Below, one piece after another: positions 17,980 to 26,998 of a stretch of DNA of 64,000 bases (position 1 is its first letter; each line of letters starts with the position of its first letter). Made by a program: the position numbers and the translations under genes. The notes under the pieces were generated by a model that searched no databases, was not told the origin of the DNA, and worked only from the letters and a program-made list of their open reading frames with translations. The DNA is from Embleya hyalina (GTDB lineage Bacteria; Actinomycetota; Actinomycetes; Streptomycetales; Streptomycetaceae): positions 186,001-250,000 of the forward strand of contig NZ_BIFH01000027.1 of the NCBI RefSeq assembly GCF_003967355.1, given 5' to 3'.

Positions 17980-19299
17980 TCACGGCCGGCCGTTGCCCGT
18001 CGGAGAGCCCTCGATGATCACCGGAGGGTGGCGGCGTGACGCCAGGCCGTACAGGACTCCGGTCAGCGCATACACCCCCGCGACCCCGAGCAGCACCGCC
18101 GGGGAGCGACCGTCGTCGGGTAGCCCGAGCGCGGCGACCGCGGCGGCGCCGACGAACGCGACGTTGAAGAGCACGTCGTAGACGGAGAACACCCGACCCC
18201 GGTACGCGTCGTCGACGGTGGTCTGCACGATCGTGTCCACCCCGATCTTGGCGCCCTGCGAGGTCACCCCGAGCAGGAAGGCGCCCACCACCATCGGCGC
18301 GAACAGGAACGGCAGCCCGAGCGCCGTCTGGCACACCGCCCCGGCCAGCGCGCACGCGCCGATCCAGGCCGGGACGCCGATTCGCGCGGTGACCCCCGGC
18401 GTGATCACGGCCGCCACGAAGAAGCCGAGCGCGGACACGCTCACCGTGATCCCGAAGGTCGCGAGACCGCCGTCGGTGTCGCTCGGATCGTTGAACGTGT
18501 TGCGGCACAGCAGCACCGTCATCACGGTCAGCACGCCGTAGCAGAACCGCATCGCGGTGATCGCGGCCAACGCGTGCGCGGGCGCCCGGCGGCGCCACAC
18601 GTGCACCGCCCCCTCGCGCAGCCCCCTGGCCACCGAGCGCAGCGCCTCGCGCACATCCGGCAACACCCGGTCGGGATCGGGCCCGAGCAGATCGGTCGGC
18701 ATCGTCGCGGCGACCGCCGCCGAGCCCAGGTAGAGCAGGCCCGACACCACGATCACCAGCGCGGTGGCCCCCGAGCCCTCGGCCAGGAACGCGTGCACGA
18801 GCACCGCGGCCCCGCCGCCGACCGCCGCCGCCACCGTGCCGGCCGTGGGTGACACCGAGTTCGCCGTCACCAGTCGCTCGGCTGGCACCACGCGCGGCAG
18901 CGACGCGGACAACCCGGCGAGCACGAACCGGTTCACCGACAGCACCACCAGGGCCGCCGCGTAGAAGACCGGATCGGGTACCCCGATCAGCACCAGCGCG
19001 GCCGTCACCGCCACCAGCACCGCGCGCAGCAGATTGCACCGCACCAGGACCTGCCGCCGCCGCCACCGGTCGAGCAGCACCCCGGTGAACGGCCCCACCA
19101 GCGAATACGGCAGCAGCAGCACGGCGAACGCGGTCGCGATCGCCGCGGCCGAGGTCTGCTTCTCCGGCGAGAAGAACGCCTGCCCCGCGATCGCGACCTG
19201 GAAGGCGCCGTCGGACAGCTGCGAGGTCAGCCGGGTGGCGAAGAGCCGACGGAAGTCGCGCAGCTTCAGCAACGAGCGCAGATCACGGATGAGGGCCAC
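17980..19299 (-). CDS. MFS-type efflux transporter
   Basis: A 439-aa membrane protein with about 10-12 hydrophobic helices. The N-terminal segment (LLKLRDFRRLFATRLTSQLSD), a loop of LLDRWRRRQVL type after helix 2 and the C-terminal GRVFSVYDVLFNVAFV are typical of the MFS_3 (enterobactin-exporter-like) group. The substrate cannot be inferred. The GTG start at 19299 has TACGGT 7 bases upstream, which suggests a leaderless transcript; another GTG lies three codons earlier. Confidence 0.87.
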   Translation of the reverse strand: MALIRDLRSLLKLRDFRRLFATRLTSQLSDGAFQVAIAGQAFFSPEKQTSAAAIATAFAVLLLPYSLVGPFTGVLLDRWRRRQVLVRCNLLRAVLVAVTAALVLIGVPDPVFYAAALVVLSVNRFVLAGLSASLPRVVPAERLVTANSVSPTAGTVAAAVGGGAAVLVHAFLAEGSGATALVIVVSGLLYLGSAAVAATMPTDLLGPDPDRVLPDVREALRSVARGLREGAVHVWRRRAPAHALAAITAMRFCYGVLTVMTVLLCRNTFNDPSDTDGGLATFGITVSVSALGFFVAAVITPGVTARIGVPAWIGACALAGAVCQTALGLPFLFAPMVVGAFLLGVTSQGAKIGVDTIVQTTVDDAYRGRVFSVYDVLFNVAFVGAAAVAALGLPDDGRSPAVLLGVAGVYALTGVLYGLASRRHPPVIIEGSPTGNGRP

Positions 19300-19362
19300 G
19301 GCGCCCACCGTAGCCGGCGGCGGGCGCCGCACCCGAAACGGGCACCGCCGCGCGCGGATACG

Positions 19363-19400
19363 CCGAAGGCCCGGCTCCTGGAGGGGAGCCGGGCCTTCGG
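19363..19400 (-). terminator. Terminator after inositol-3-phosphate synthase gene
   Basis: Perfect 16-bp stem (19363-19378 with 19385-19400) with a 6-base loop, 42 bases beyond the stop codon on the minus strand. Confidence 0.82.
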
Positions 19401-19442
19401 TCACTCGGACGCACCGCGGGGGTGCGGGTCGAGCGGAGCGGG

Positions 19443-20522
19443 TCAGCGCTCGATGTCGCCCTTGATGAAGGACTCGACGGCGTTGCGGGCCTCGTCGTCG
19501 AAGTACTGCACCGGCGGCGACTTCATGAAGTAGGAGGAAGCCGACAGGATCGGGCCACCGATGCCGCGGTCCTTGGCGATCTTCGCGGCGCGCACGGCGT
19601 CGATGATGACGCCGGCCGAGTTCGGCGAGTCCCAGACCTCGAGCTTGTACTCCAGGTTCAGCGGCACGTCGCCGAAGGCGCGACCCTCGAGGCGCACGTA
19701 CGCCCACTTGCGGTCGTCGAGCCACGCGACGTAGTCCGACGGGCCGATGTGCACGTTGTCCGAGCCGAGGTCGCGGTCCACCTGCGAGGTGACCGACTGC
19801 GTCTTGGAGATCTTCTTCGACTCCAGGCGGTCGCGCTCCAACATGTTCTTGAAGTCCATGTTGCCGCCGACGTTCAGCTGCATGGTGCGCTCGAGCAGGA
19901 CACCGCGGTCCTCGAAGAGCTTCGCCATCACGCGGTGCGTGATGGTGGCGCCCACCTGCGACTTGATGTCGTCGCCGACGATCGGCACGCCCGCCTCGGT
20001 GAACTTGTCCGCCCACTCCTTGGTGCCGGCGATGAAGACCGGGAGGGCGTTGACGAACGCGACCTTGGCGTCGATGGCGCACTGGGCGTAGAACTTCGCC
20101 GCGTCCTCGGAGCCCACCGGGAGGTAGCAGACGAGGACGTCGACGGCCTGGTCCTTGAGGACCTTGACCACGTCGACGGGGGCGTCGGTCGACTCCTCGA
20201 TGGTCTCGCGGTAGTACTTGCCGAGACCGTCCAGGGTGTGCCCACGCTGCACGGTGACGCCCGACGGCGGCACGTCGCAGATCTTGATCGTGTTGTTCTC
20301 GCTGGCACCGATGGCGTCGGAGAGGTCGAAGCCGACCTTCTTGGCGTCCACATCGAAAGCGGCCACGAACTCGACGTCACGCACGTGATACTCGCCGAAC
20401 TGCACGTGCATCAGGCCGGGGACGCGGCTGTTCGGGTCGGCGTCCTTGTAGTACTCGACGCCCTGCACCAGCGAAGCGGCGCAGTTGCCCACGCCGACGA
20501 TGGCTACGCGAACCGAACCCAT
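19443..20522 (-). CDS. ino1: Inositol-3-phosphate synthase
   Basis: A 359-aa NAD-dependent enzyme converting glucose-6-phosphate to inositol-3-phosphate, the first step to phosphatidylinositol and mycothiol in actinobacteria. The NAD-binding loop GVGNCAASL is at about 10-18. The family core [12 protein letters not shown] and a later [13 protein letters not shown] segment match the short actinobacterial type. The ATG at 20522 has AGGGAG upstream. It lies 48 bases downstream of the PadR regulator, probably co-transcribed. Confidence 0.93.
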   Translation of the reverse strand: MGSVRVAIVGVGNCAASLVQGVEYYKDADPNSRVPGLMHVQFGEYHVRDVEFVAAFDVDAKKVGFDLSDAIGASENNTIKICDVPPSGVTVQRGHTLDGLGKYYRETIEESTDAPVDVVKVLKDQAVDVLVCYLPVGSEDAAKFYAQCAIDAKVAFVNALPVFIAGTKEWADKFTEAGVPIVGDDIKSQVGATITHRVMAKLFEDRGVLLERTMQLNVGGNMDFKNMLERDRLESKKISKTQSVTSQVDRDLGSDNVHIGPSDYVAWLDDRKWAYVRLEGRAFGDVPLNLEYKLEVWDSPNSAGVIIDAVRAAKIAKDRGIGGPILSASSYFMKSPPVQYFDDEARNAVESFIKGDIER

Positions 20523-20570
20523 TCCGGTTGCTCCCTGTGATCTCGACGAAGCCGCCACGAACCGGCGACC

Positions 20571-21230
20571 TCAGTTGTTGGATGCGGACGGGTCCGAGGC
20601 CACGTCCTGGGTGGGGGTCCGAAGCCGGTCGGCGTCCTTCGACGGGTCGACCGGGGTTTCGGGGCCGGCGGCGTCCGGAGTCGCTCCGGCGTGCCGCTCG
20701 GCGGTGATGAGCTCGTTCAGCCAGCGCACTTCGCGCTCGACCGACTCCAAGCCGTGTCGCTGCAACTCGAGGGTGTAACCGTCGAGCTTCTCCCGTGTCC
20801 GGGTCAGCGACCCGCGCACCCGGTCGAGGCGCTCCTCGAGCCGGCTGCGCCGACCCTCGAGGATACGCATGCGCACCTCGTGGTCGGTTCGACCGAAGAA
20901 GGCGAAGTGCACGCCGAAGTTCTCGTCCTCCCAGGCCGAGGGCCCGGACTCGGACAGCAGTTCTTGGAAGTGCTCCTTGCCCTGTGCCGTCAGCTGGTAG
21001 ACGATCCGGGACCGCTTGCTGCCGGCGAGTGCCGTCACCTCCGGAACCTCCTCCGCGAGCAGACCCCGTTCCAGCAGGGACTTCAGGCACGGATAGAGGG
21101 TGCCGTAGGCGATGGCACGGAACGAACCGAGCACGGTGTTGAGCCGCTTGCGCAACTCGTAGCCGTGCATGGGGGAGTCGTGCAGCAGACCGAGGATCGC
21201 GAATTCGAGGACGCCACCGCGCCTGCTCAT
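20571..21230 (-). CDS. PadR family transcriptional regulator
   Basis: A 219-aa regulator. The N-terminal winged helix (about 4-90) has the PadR hallmarks EFAILGLLHDSPMHGYELRK and GTLYPCLKSLLERGLL. A C-terminal Vir_C-like helical dimerisation region follows (about 105-190), then a polar tail. The ATG at 21230 has GGAGG upstream. A perfect palindrome of the PadR type lies about 120 bases upstream, so it probably represses itself and perhaps ino1 and the divergent penicillin-binding protein gene. Confidence 0.9.
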   Translation of the reverse strand: MSRRGGVLEFAILGLLHDSPMHGYELRKRLNTVLGSFRAIAYGTLYPCLKSLLERGLLAEEVPEVTALAGSKRSRIVYQLTAQGKEHFQELLSESGPSAWEDENFGVHFAFFGRTDHEVRMRILEGRRSRLEERLDRVRGSLTRTREKLDGYTLELQRHGLESVEREVRWLNELITAERHAGATPDAAGPETPVDPSKDADRLRTPTQDVASDPSASNN

Positions 21231-21350
21231 CGCCTTCCTCCATCCACTGCGGACCGGGCCGGACATGGGCACGGACGCGACCGTGGGATACGGTCACAGC
21301 CGACCTTCGTCCGGCCGGGGCTCCTGCGCCCCCGGCTCGATGTACCGGCC

Positions 21351-21373
21351 CGATGTATCGAACCGATACATCG
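21351..21373. promoter_or_regulatory. Putative PadR operator
   Basis: Perfect 10-bp inverted repeat CGATGTATCG / CGATACATCG with a 3-base spacer (arms 21351-21360 and 21364-21373). It contains the ATGT...ACAT core of PadR operators. A further half-site (CGATGTACCG, 21338-21347) precedes it. Confidence 0.7.
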
Positions 21374-21416
21374 AGACGATAGGTCTCCTTGCCGTGTGGT
21401 GGCAAGGCGGCCGCCG

Positions 21417-21473
21417 GTGACTCGGGTCACAGGCAGGTCACAGTGAGGTCGCGAAAGCGGATCCGCGTAGTCT
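21417..21473 (+). promoter_or_regulatory. Promoter region of the penicillin-binding protein gene with Crp-like site
   Basis: GTGACTCGGGTCAC (21417-21430) fits the Streptomyces Crp pattern GTG-N6-GNCAC on both strands. A -10-like TAGTCT is at 21468-21473, which would give a leader of about 120 bases before the chosen start. The rest of the 373-base PadR-PBP spacer is otherwise unremarkable. Confidence 0.4.
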
Positions 21474-21603
21474 GTTCCGCCGTGTGGTACCTCAAGCCCC
21501 GCTTCCTGCGGAACCGCTTCCCGCGCGCTCGCGTCCTGGGGAGCGGAGAGCCACGACCCGTGCGTCCGACCTCCGCGTCGTACGGCCGAGGAGTAGCGAA
21601 CGC

Positions 21604-24168
21604 ATGAGTGAACATCGCCGTAGATCACCGCAGCCGCGTCCCGAGGGGCGCGGTGGCTCGCATTCGGGGGGCGCGGGAGGGTCCGGGGGCGGCGGAACGC
21701 CACCCGGCGGCTCGTCGTTGCCCGACGGGCCCGGAGAGGGCGACGAGGAACGCCCGCTTTCGCGCGTGGAGGCCCGAGCGGCCGCCCGCGCCGGTGGCCG
21801 GCGGGCCGCCAACGGCGGGGCGGCCGGCGGCCGTTCCCGATCCGAGGCCGGTCCGCCCCGGAAGAAGCGGTTCATCGACTACCCGAGGTTCGGCAAGACC
21901 GGCATTCGTCGCTGGTTGCCGTCCATCAAGCAGATCCTGGCGATGATCCTGTTCTTCCTCGCGTCGCTGATGGGGCTCGCGGCCCTGGCGTACGCGATGG
22001 TCAAGGTGCCCGACCCGAACGCGAACACGACCTATCAGTCGAACATCTACTACTACGCCGACGGCGTCACCGAGATCGGCCGCACCGGGCAGGTCAACCG
22101 GCAGAACGTGACGGTGGACCAGATCCCCAAGCACGTGCAGAAGGCCGTGATCGCGGCGGAGAACCGCTCGTTCTACAGCGACTCCGGCGTCTCGCCGAAG
22201 GGTCTGCTGCGGGCCGGGGTCACCATGGTCAAGGGCGGCGACACGCAGGGTGGATCGACGATCACCCAGCAGTACGTCAAGAACACCTACCTGACCCAGG
22301 AGCGCACCTTCAAGCGCAAGTTCAGCGAGATCTTCATCGCGCTGAAGGTCGACCGGCAGATGCGCAAGGACGACATCCTGGTCGGCTACCTCAACACCGC
22401 CTTCTACGGCCGCAACGCCTACGGCATCCAGGCCGCCGCGCAGGCCTACTACAACAAGAACGTCGGCGACCTGAACGTGGCCGAGGGCGCCTACCTGGCC
22501 ACCCTGCTCAACGCGCCGGGCATCTACGACGTGATCGAGTTCCCGGGCCAGCTGGAGAAGGTCAAGGGCCGCTGGGCGTACGCGCTGGACGGCATGGTCA
22601 AGGAGGGCTGGCTGCCCAAGGCGGAACGCGACGCGCTCCAGTTCCCGATGCCGATCAAGCCCAAGCCGGCCGCGAACAAGGCCGGGCAGGCCGGGTACCT
22701 GATGAAGGTGACCGACCAGTACCTCAAGGCCAACAACGTGATCCCCGAGGCGAATCTGGCCCGGGGCGGCTACAAGATCGTCACCACGTTCGAGAAGCCG
22801 AAGCAGGACGCGGCGGTCGCGGCGGTCAAGGACCAGCTGACCTCCGAGCTGAAACCGGACAAGATCGAGGCGGACCGCTACATCCGCACCGGGCTGGCCT
22901 CGGTGGTCCCCGGGGACGGGGCGGTGGTCGCCCTGTACGGCGGTCCGGACTTCATCCAGCAGGAGTACAACGACGCGGTCCGGCGGGACATCCAGGCGGG
23001 TTCGACGTTCAAGCTCTTCGTCCTCGCGGCGGCGTTGCGCGACGGCGGCGGCAAGGACGGCAAACCCATCGGCCCGGACAGCATCTACAACGGTGACAGC
23101 AAGATCCCGATCAAGCTGCAGAACGGTCAGACGTTCAAGAGGGACGAGAAGACCAACGAGGACTATCGGGCGCCCAACGAGGGCGACGTCGACTACGGTC
23201 CGATCCCGATCACCAGAGCCATGGAGAAGTCGGTCAACACCGTCTTCCTCCAACTGGCCGCCGACGTCGGGCCGGAGAAGGTGAAGAAGGCCGCGATCGA
23301 CGCCGGTCTGCCGCCGGACCTCGGCTCGTTCGAGCCGACGCCGACGATGGCGCTCGGTGTCGCGCCGCCGAGCGCGCTGGACATGGCCGAGGCCTACGCC
23401 ACGTTCGCGGCACGCGGTCTGCACGCCGATCCGTACTTCGTCAAGGAAGTCACCCACGACGGCTCGAAGGTCGAACTGCCCAAGCGCGAGCCGAAGCAAC
23501 TCTTCGACAAGAACGTCGCGGACACGGTCAACCAGGTCATGCAGCGGGTCGTGGACAACCCGCCGCTGAACGACGGCACCGGCCGCGCGGCCAAGGCGCT
23601 GGCTCGGCCCGTGGCCGGCAAGACCGGTACCACCGACGGCAACAACTCCGCGTGGTTCGTGGGCTACACGCCCAACCTGGCCACCTCGGTGGCGCTGTTC
23701 CGGGAGGACCCGAACACGCACGCCCGCCTGTCGCTCAAGGGCCTGGGCGGTCGCGACGCCGTGCACGGTGGTGACATCCCCACGCTGGTGTGGACCGCGT
23801 ACATGAAGGGCGCGATGCAGGGGATGCCCACCGCCGACTTCGCGGTGCCGGGCGAGAAGTTCGAGGACCGGGACCGGGTGACCCTCCCGCCGACGACCGC
23901 GCCGCCGACCACGAAGGCGCCCACCACCCCGCCGCCGACGACCAGCGCACCGCCGACCACGCCGCCGCAGACGTCGACCGCCCCCGGTGGCGGCTCGCAC
24001 GGCAGCAGCGGTGACCCGGGAGGCGGCGGGAACACCGGCAAACCGACGAACACCGGCAGACCGACGAACACCGAAACCGGCGGGCCCGGCGGGCCGGGCG
24101 GTGGCCCGAACGGCAGCCGGGGCGGCGCCAACGGCTTCATCATCGGCGGCCGAGCCGGCAGCGGCTAG
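21604..24168 (+). CDS. Class A penicillin-binding protein (glycosyltransferase plus transpeptidase)
   Basis: An 854-aa bifunctional peptidoglycan synthase. Order: Gly/Arg/Pro-rich cytoplasmic region (1-108); one transmembrane helix (about 110-133); GT51 glycosyltransferase (about 145-320) with catalytic Glu186 in AAENRSF and GGSTITQQYVKN; transpeptidase (about 425-730) with STFK (Ser467), SVN (543-545) and KTGT (from 673); then a Thr/Pro repeat tail and a Gly-rich end (about 760-854). I chose ATG 21604 because GAGGAG precedes it; an in-frame GTG at 21484 would add 40 Arg/Pro-rich residues. It is divergent from PadR. Confidence 0.94.
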   Translation: MSEHRRRSPQPRPEGRGGSHSGGAGGSGGGGTPPGGSSLPDGPGEGDEERPLSRVEARAAARAGGRRAANGGAAGGRSRSEAGPPRKKRFIDYPRFGKTGIRRWLPSIKQILAMILFFLASLMGLAALAYAMVKVPDPNANTTYQSNIYYYADGVTEIGRTGQVNRQNVTVDQIPKHVQKAVIAAENRSFYSDSGVSPKGLLRAGVTMVKGGDTQGGSTITQQYVKNTYLTQERTFKRKFSEIFIALKVDRQMRKDDILVGYLNTAFYGRNAYGIQAAAQAYYNKNVGDLNVAEGAYLATLLNAPGIYDVIEFPGQLEKVKGRWAYALDGMVKEGWLPKAERDALQFPMPIKPKPAANKAGQAGYLMKVTDQYLKANNVIPEANLARGGYKIVTTFEKPKQDAAVAAVKDQLTSELKPDKIEADRYIRTGLASVVPGDGAVVALYGGPDFIQQEYNDAVRRDIQAGSTFKLFVLAAALRDGGGKDGKPIGPDSIYNGDSKIPIKLQNGQTFKRDEKTNEDYRAPNEGDVDYGPIPITRAMEKSVNTVFLQLAADVGPEKVKKAAIDAGLPPDLGSFEPTPTMALGVAPPSALDMAEAYATFAARGLHADPYFVKEVTHDGSKVELPKREPKQLFDKNVADTVNQVMQRVVDNPPLNDGTGRAAKALARPVAGKTGTTDGNNSAWFVGYTPNLATSVALFREDPNTHARLSLKGLGGRDAVHGGDIPTLVWTAYMKGAMQGMPTADFAVPGEKFEDRDRVTLPPTTAPPTTKAPTTPPPTTSAPPTTPPQTSTAPGGGSHGSSGDPGGGGNTGKPTNTGRPTNTETGGPGGPGGGPNGSRGGANGFIIGGRAGSG

Positions 24169-24220
24169 GCCACCGGACAGGACCTGATCCACCAGGATCC
24201 GCCGGACAGGCCCTAGCCTT

Positions 24221-24256
24221 ACGCGTGCCCCATCGCAATGGCGGTGGGGCACGCGT
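24221..24256 (+). terminator. Terminator after the penicillin-binding protein gene
   Basis: Sixteen-bp stem (24221-24236 with 24241-24256; one G-T pair) with a 4-base loop, followed by a T-rich run. It lies 52 bases past the stop. Confidence 0.75.
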
Positions 24257-24315
24257 TGTCGTTTTATCCGGCCGGCGAGGGCCGGCTCCTCGTGGAGCGC
24301 GAGAGGATGGGCGCC

Positions 24316-25746
24316 ATGACGCCGACATCGACCGAACCCGTCCTGCCGAGCCTCGACGATCCGGTGGTCCGGGCGGGCAGCGAGGTCGTCGGTGGGCCGG
24401 CCGGGCGCCGGATCCGGTTCGGGGGCAACCGCTGGTGGAGCCCCGTGCGGGTGCTCGTCCTGCTCGCGGTGGCCTGCTTCGCGCTCGGGATCGTGCAGAA
24501 GAAGCCCTGCTACGACGGCGGTTGGTTCGCCGGCAGCACGCAGTACTCGCACGCCTGCTACAGCGACATGCCGCACCTGTACGTCAATCGTGGTCTCGCG
24601 GACGGGAAGATCCCGTACTTCCAGGAGACCGGCGACAAGGACATGAAGTTCCTGGAGTATCCGGTGATCACCGGCGGGGTGATGGCCTTCGCGGGCACCC
24701 TGGCCCGGGCCGCCGGGGATCTCACCGACGGTGATCTCCGGGACGAACAGCTGTGGTTCGTGATGATCAACGCGTTGATCATGATGGCCTGCGCGGTGGT
24801 CACCGTGATCGCGGTCAAGGGCACGTCGGGGCGCCGGCCCTGGGACGCCGCGATGGTGGCGTGCGCGCCGGCGCTGGCGCTGAACGGGTTGATCAACTGG
24901 GACCTGGTCGCGGTCGCGCTGACCGCGGTGGCCATGTGGTCGTGGGCGCGGCGCAACGTGGTGGTCGCCGGCGTGATGATCGGCCTGGCGACCGCGGCGA
25001 AGCTGTATCCCGTGCTGCTGCTCGCGCCGCTGTTCCTGCTGTGCCTGCGCTCGGGACGGCTGGTCGCGTTCGCCAGGACGGCCGCCGCCGCGCTGGTGTC
25101 CTGGCTGGTGGTCAACCTGCCGGTGATGCTCGACTTCGACGGCGGGTTGCACATCCGCGAGGGCTGGAAGCTGTTCTACACGTTCAGCCAGGACCGACCC
25201 GCCGACTACGGATCGATCTGGTTGATCATCCAGCAACGCGACGGCAAGACCCTGGAGGATCTGAACACCTACGTCACGCTGAGCCTGGTGCTGTGCTGCC
25301 TCGCGATCGCCGCGCTGGTGATGTTCGCGCCGCGCCGACCGCGCTTCGCCCAGGTGGCGTTCCTGATCGTGGCCGCGTTCATCCTGACCAACAAGGTCTA
25401 CTCGCCGCAGTACGTGTTGTGGCTGATCCCGCTGGTGGTGCTGGCCCGACCGCGCTGGCGGGACTTCCTGATCTGGCAGGCCTGCGAGGTGACCTACTTC
25501 CTGGGCGTGTGGATGTACATCGCCTCGTTCTCCGGCAAGGGCCTGTCGCAGAACGCGTACCACGTGGTGATCCTGCTGCACCTGCTCGGCACCGCGTACA
25601 TCTGCATGGTGGTGGTGCGCGACATCCTGCGCCCGGAGCGGGACCCGGTGCGCGCCGACGGCGGCGACGACCCCTCGGGCGGCGTGCTGGATCGGGCGCC
25701 CGACGTGTTCGTGCCCGGCGCGATCCCGGCGCGGGCGGGCCACTGA
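24316..25746 (+). CDS. GT87-family polyprenyl-linked glycosyltransferase (membrane)
   Basis: A 476-aa polytopic membrane protein with about 10-12 helices and an acidic first external loop (YFQETGDKDMKFLEYPV). The FLEYPVITGG and INWDLVAVALTA segments are typical of DUF2029/GT87 transferases, which use polyprenyl-phospho-mannose to build mannolipids or lipoglycans. The ATG at 24316 has GAGAGG upstream. Its exact acceptor is unknown. Downstream of the PBP gene, it fits an envelope-building neighbourhood. Confidence 0.8.
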   Translation: MTPTSTEPVLPSLDDPVVRAGSEVVGGPAGRRIRFGGNRWWSPVRVLVLLAVACFALGIVQKKPCYDGGWFAGSTQYSHACYSDMPHLYVNRGLADGKIPYFQETGDKDMKFLEYPVITGGVMAFAGTLARAAGDLTDGDLRDEQLWFVMINALIMMACAVVTVIAVKGTSGRRPWDAAMVACAPALALNGLINWDLVAVALTAVAMWSWARRNVVVAGVMIGLATAAKLYPVLLLAPLFLLCLRSGRLVAFARTAAAALVSWLVVNLPVMLDFDGGLHIREGWKLFYTFSQDRPADYGSIWLIIQQRDGKTLEDLNTYVTLSLVLCCLAIAALVMFAPRRPRFAQVAFLIVAAFILTNKVYSPQYVLWLIPLVVLARPRWRDFLIWQACEVTYFLGVWMYIASFSGKGLSQNAYHVVILLHLLGTAYICMVVVRDILRPERDPVRADGGDDPSGGVLDRAPDVFVPGAIPARAGH

Positions 25747-25761
25747 GCGACGGCGAGACGG

Positions 25762-25808
25762 CGAACGGCCTCGGGGCGGCGGTGGGATCGCCGCCCCGAG
25801 GCCGTTCG
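25762..25808. terminator. Bidirectional terminator between convergent genes
   Basis: Perfect 19-bp stem (25762-25780 with 25790-25808) with a 9-base loop, between the GT87 gene and the alanine-racemase-like gene. Confidence 0.85.
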
Positions 25809-25837
25809 GCCGGTCGGGTCCTTCGGGTCCTGCCGGG

Positions 25838-26869
25838 TCAGCGGATCGCGATCCGGTCGAAGTGCGTCGTGGTGTGCCGCAGCGCCGCCTCCAGCTCGTC
25901 GCCGGGCTTGGGCGGGGCCACGTCGTTGGCCAGGAACAGCAGGCTGACCTGCATGTGCGGCGGCTCGGCGAACCAGCGCTGCTTGCCCGCCCAGGTGAAC
26001 GGCGACAACGAGCGGTTGACGGTGGCCAGCCCGGCGCGCGCGACGCCCTTGGCCCTCGGCATCACCCCGCGCACCGTCTTGGGCGCCTCCAGGCCGACCC
26101 CCTGCGCGGTGCCGCCGCTGACCACGACCAGGTGCCCGTCGCTCGGCGCCTTGCGCTGGCGGTAGCCGAACCGCTCGCCGCGCGCGATCCGCACCACGTC
26201 GAGCACCGTGCCCCGACTGGCCAGCGCGTCGTGGTCGCCCAGCCACAGGTCGGTGCCGATCCGCGGCCGGAACTCGGTGTCCGGGTACCGCTCGCGCAGC
26301 ACCCCCAACTCGGCCGCGGTCAGGTGGCTGACGTACATCGTCCGCACCGGCAGGCGCGCCGCGCGCAGCCGCTCCACCCAGCCCACCACCTCGACGACCG
26401 GGTCGTAGCCGTCCGGGTGGTCCAGCGGCAGGTGCAGCGAGAACCCCTCCAGCCGGACGTCGTCCATCCCGGTGCGGAGCTTGACCAACTCCTCCTCGGT
26501 GACCCCGTCGCGCTTCATCGTCGTCATGCACGCGACCACGATCCGGCAGCCCACCAGGTCCCGGGCGGCCTGCACGGAGGAGACCGTGCGGATGGTGCGA
26601 TCCGGCAGCGGTACCGCCTCCTCGCCGCGCAGATACGGCGTGAGCACCAGGACCTTGCCGTCGAAGTGGTCCTTGACCAGCGCGGCCTCGTAGGTGGTCC
26701 CCACGGCCACGGTGTCCACGCACATCCGGGTGGCCTCCTCGGCCAGCCTCGGATTGGTGAACCCGTACCCGTTGCCCTTCATCACCGGCACCAGGCCGGG
26801 GAACGTGTCGCGGACCTCGTCCTGGTGCTTGCGCCACCGGGCGGCATCGACGTAGAGCGTGAGCGACAT
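25838..26869 (-). CDS. Alanine-racemase-like PLP protein (divergent)
   Basis: A 343-aa protein with an alanine racemase N-terminal barrel. The PLP lysine is Lys31 in VPVMKGNGYGF. SHLTAAELGVL and FRPRIGTDLWLGD fit the barrel. The C-terminal domain is shortened, and the segment that normally carries the catalytic tyrosine (VGYADGY type) reads VVVSGGTAQGVGLE without a tyrosine. A second racemization base is therefore doubtful, and the activity may not be ordinary alanine racemization. It lies 128 bases downstream of femX across a strong hairpin. No clear ribosome-binding site precedes the ATG. Confidence 0.72.
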   Translation of the reverse strand: MSLTLYVDAARWRKHQDEVRDTFPGLVPVMKGNGYGFTNPRLAEEATRMCVDTVAVGTTYEAALVKDHFDGKVLVLTPYLRGEEAVPLPDRTIRTVSSVQAARDLVGCRIVVACMTTMKRDGVTEEELVKLRTGMDDVRLEGFSLHLPLDHPDGYDPVVEVVGWVERLRAARLPVRTMYVSHLTAAELGVLRERYPDTEFRPRIGTDLWLGDHDALASRGTVLDVVRIARGERFGYRQRKAPSDGHLVVVSGGTAQGVGLEAPKTVRGVMPRAKGVARAGLATVNRSLSPFTWAGKQRWFAEPPHMQVSLLFLANDVAPPKPGDELEAALRHTTTHFDRIAIR

Positions 26870-26959
26870 GGGCGTTTCGGGGCCTTCCGGGTGTGGGGCG
26901 TGCCTTGGGGGACGCGAGGCGAAGGCGGAGCACGCGACGTGGACCGCGTCGCGGTGATC

Positions 26960-26998
26960 ACGCGCGGCCGGCGACTCGGGGTGTCGCCGGCCGCGCGT
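26960..26998 (-). terminator. Terminator at the end of femX
   Basis: Perfect 15-bp stem (26960-26974 with 26984-26998) with a 9-base loop. The arm touches the femX stop codon, so the hairpin begins right where translation ends. Confidence 0.75.

Noticed and set aside
21484-21603. Longer N-terminus for the penicillin-binding protein from GTG 21484
   Set aside because: The extra 40 residues are Arg/Pro-rich, and GAGGAG sits properly before ATG 21604. A leaderless long form cannot be fully excluded.
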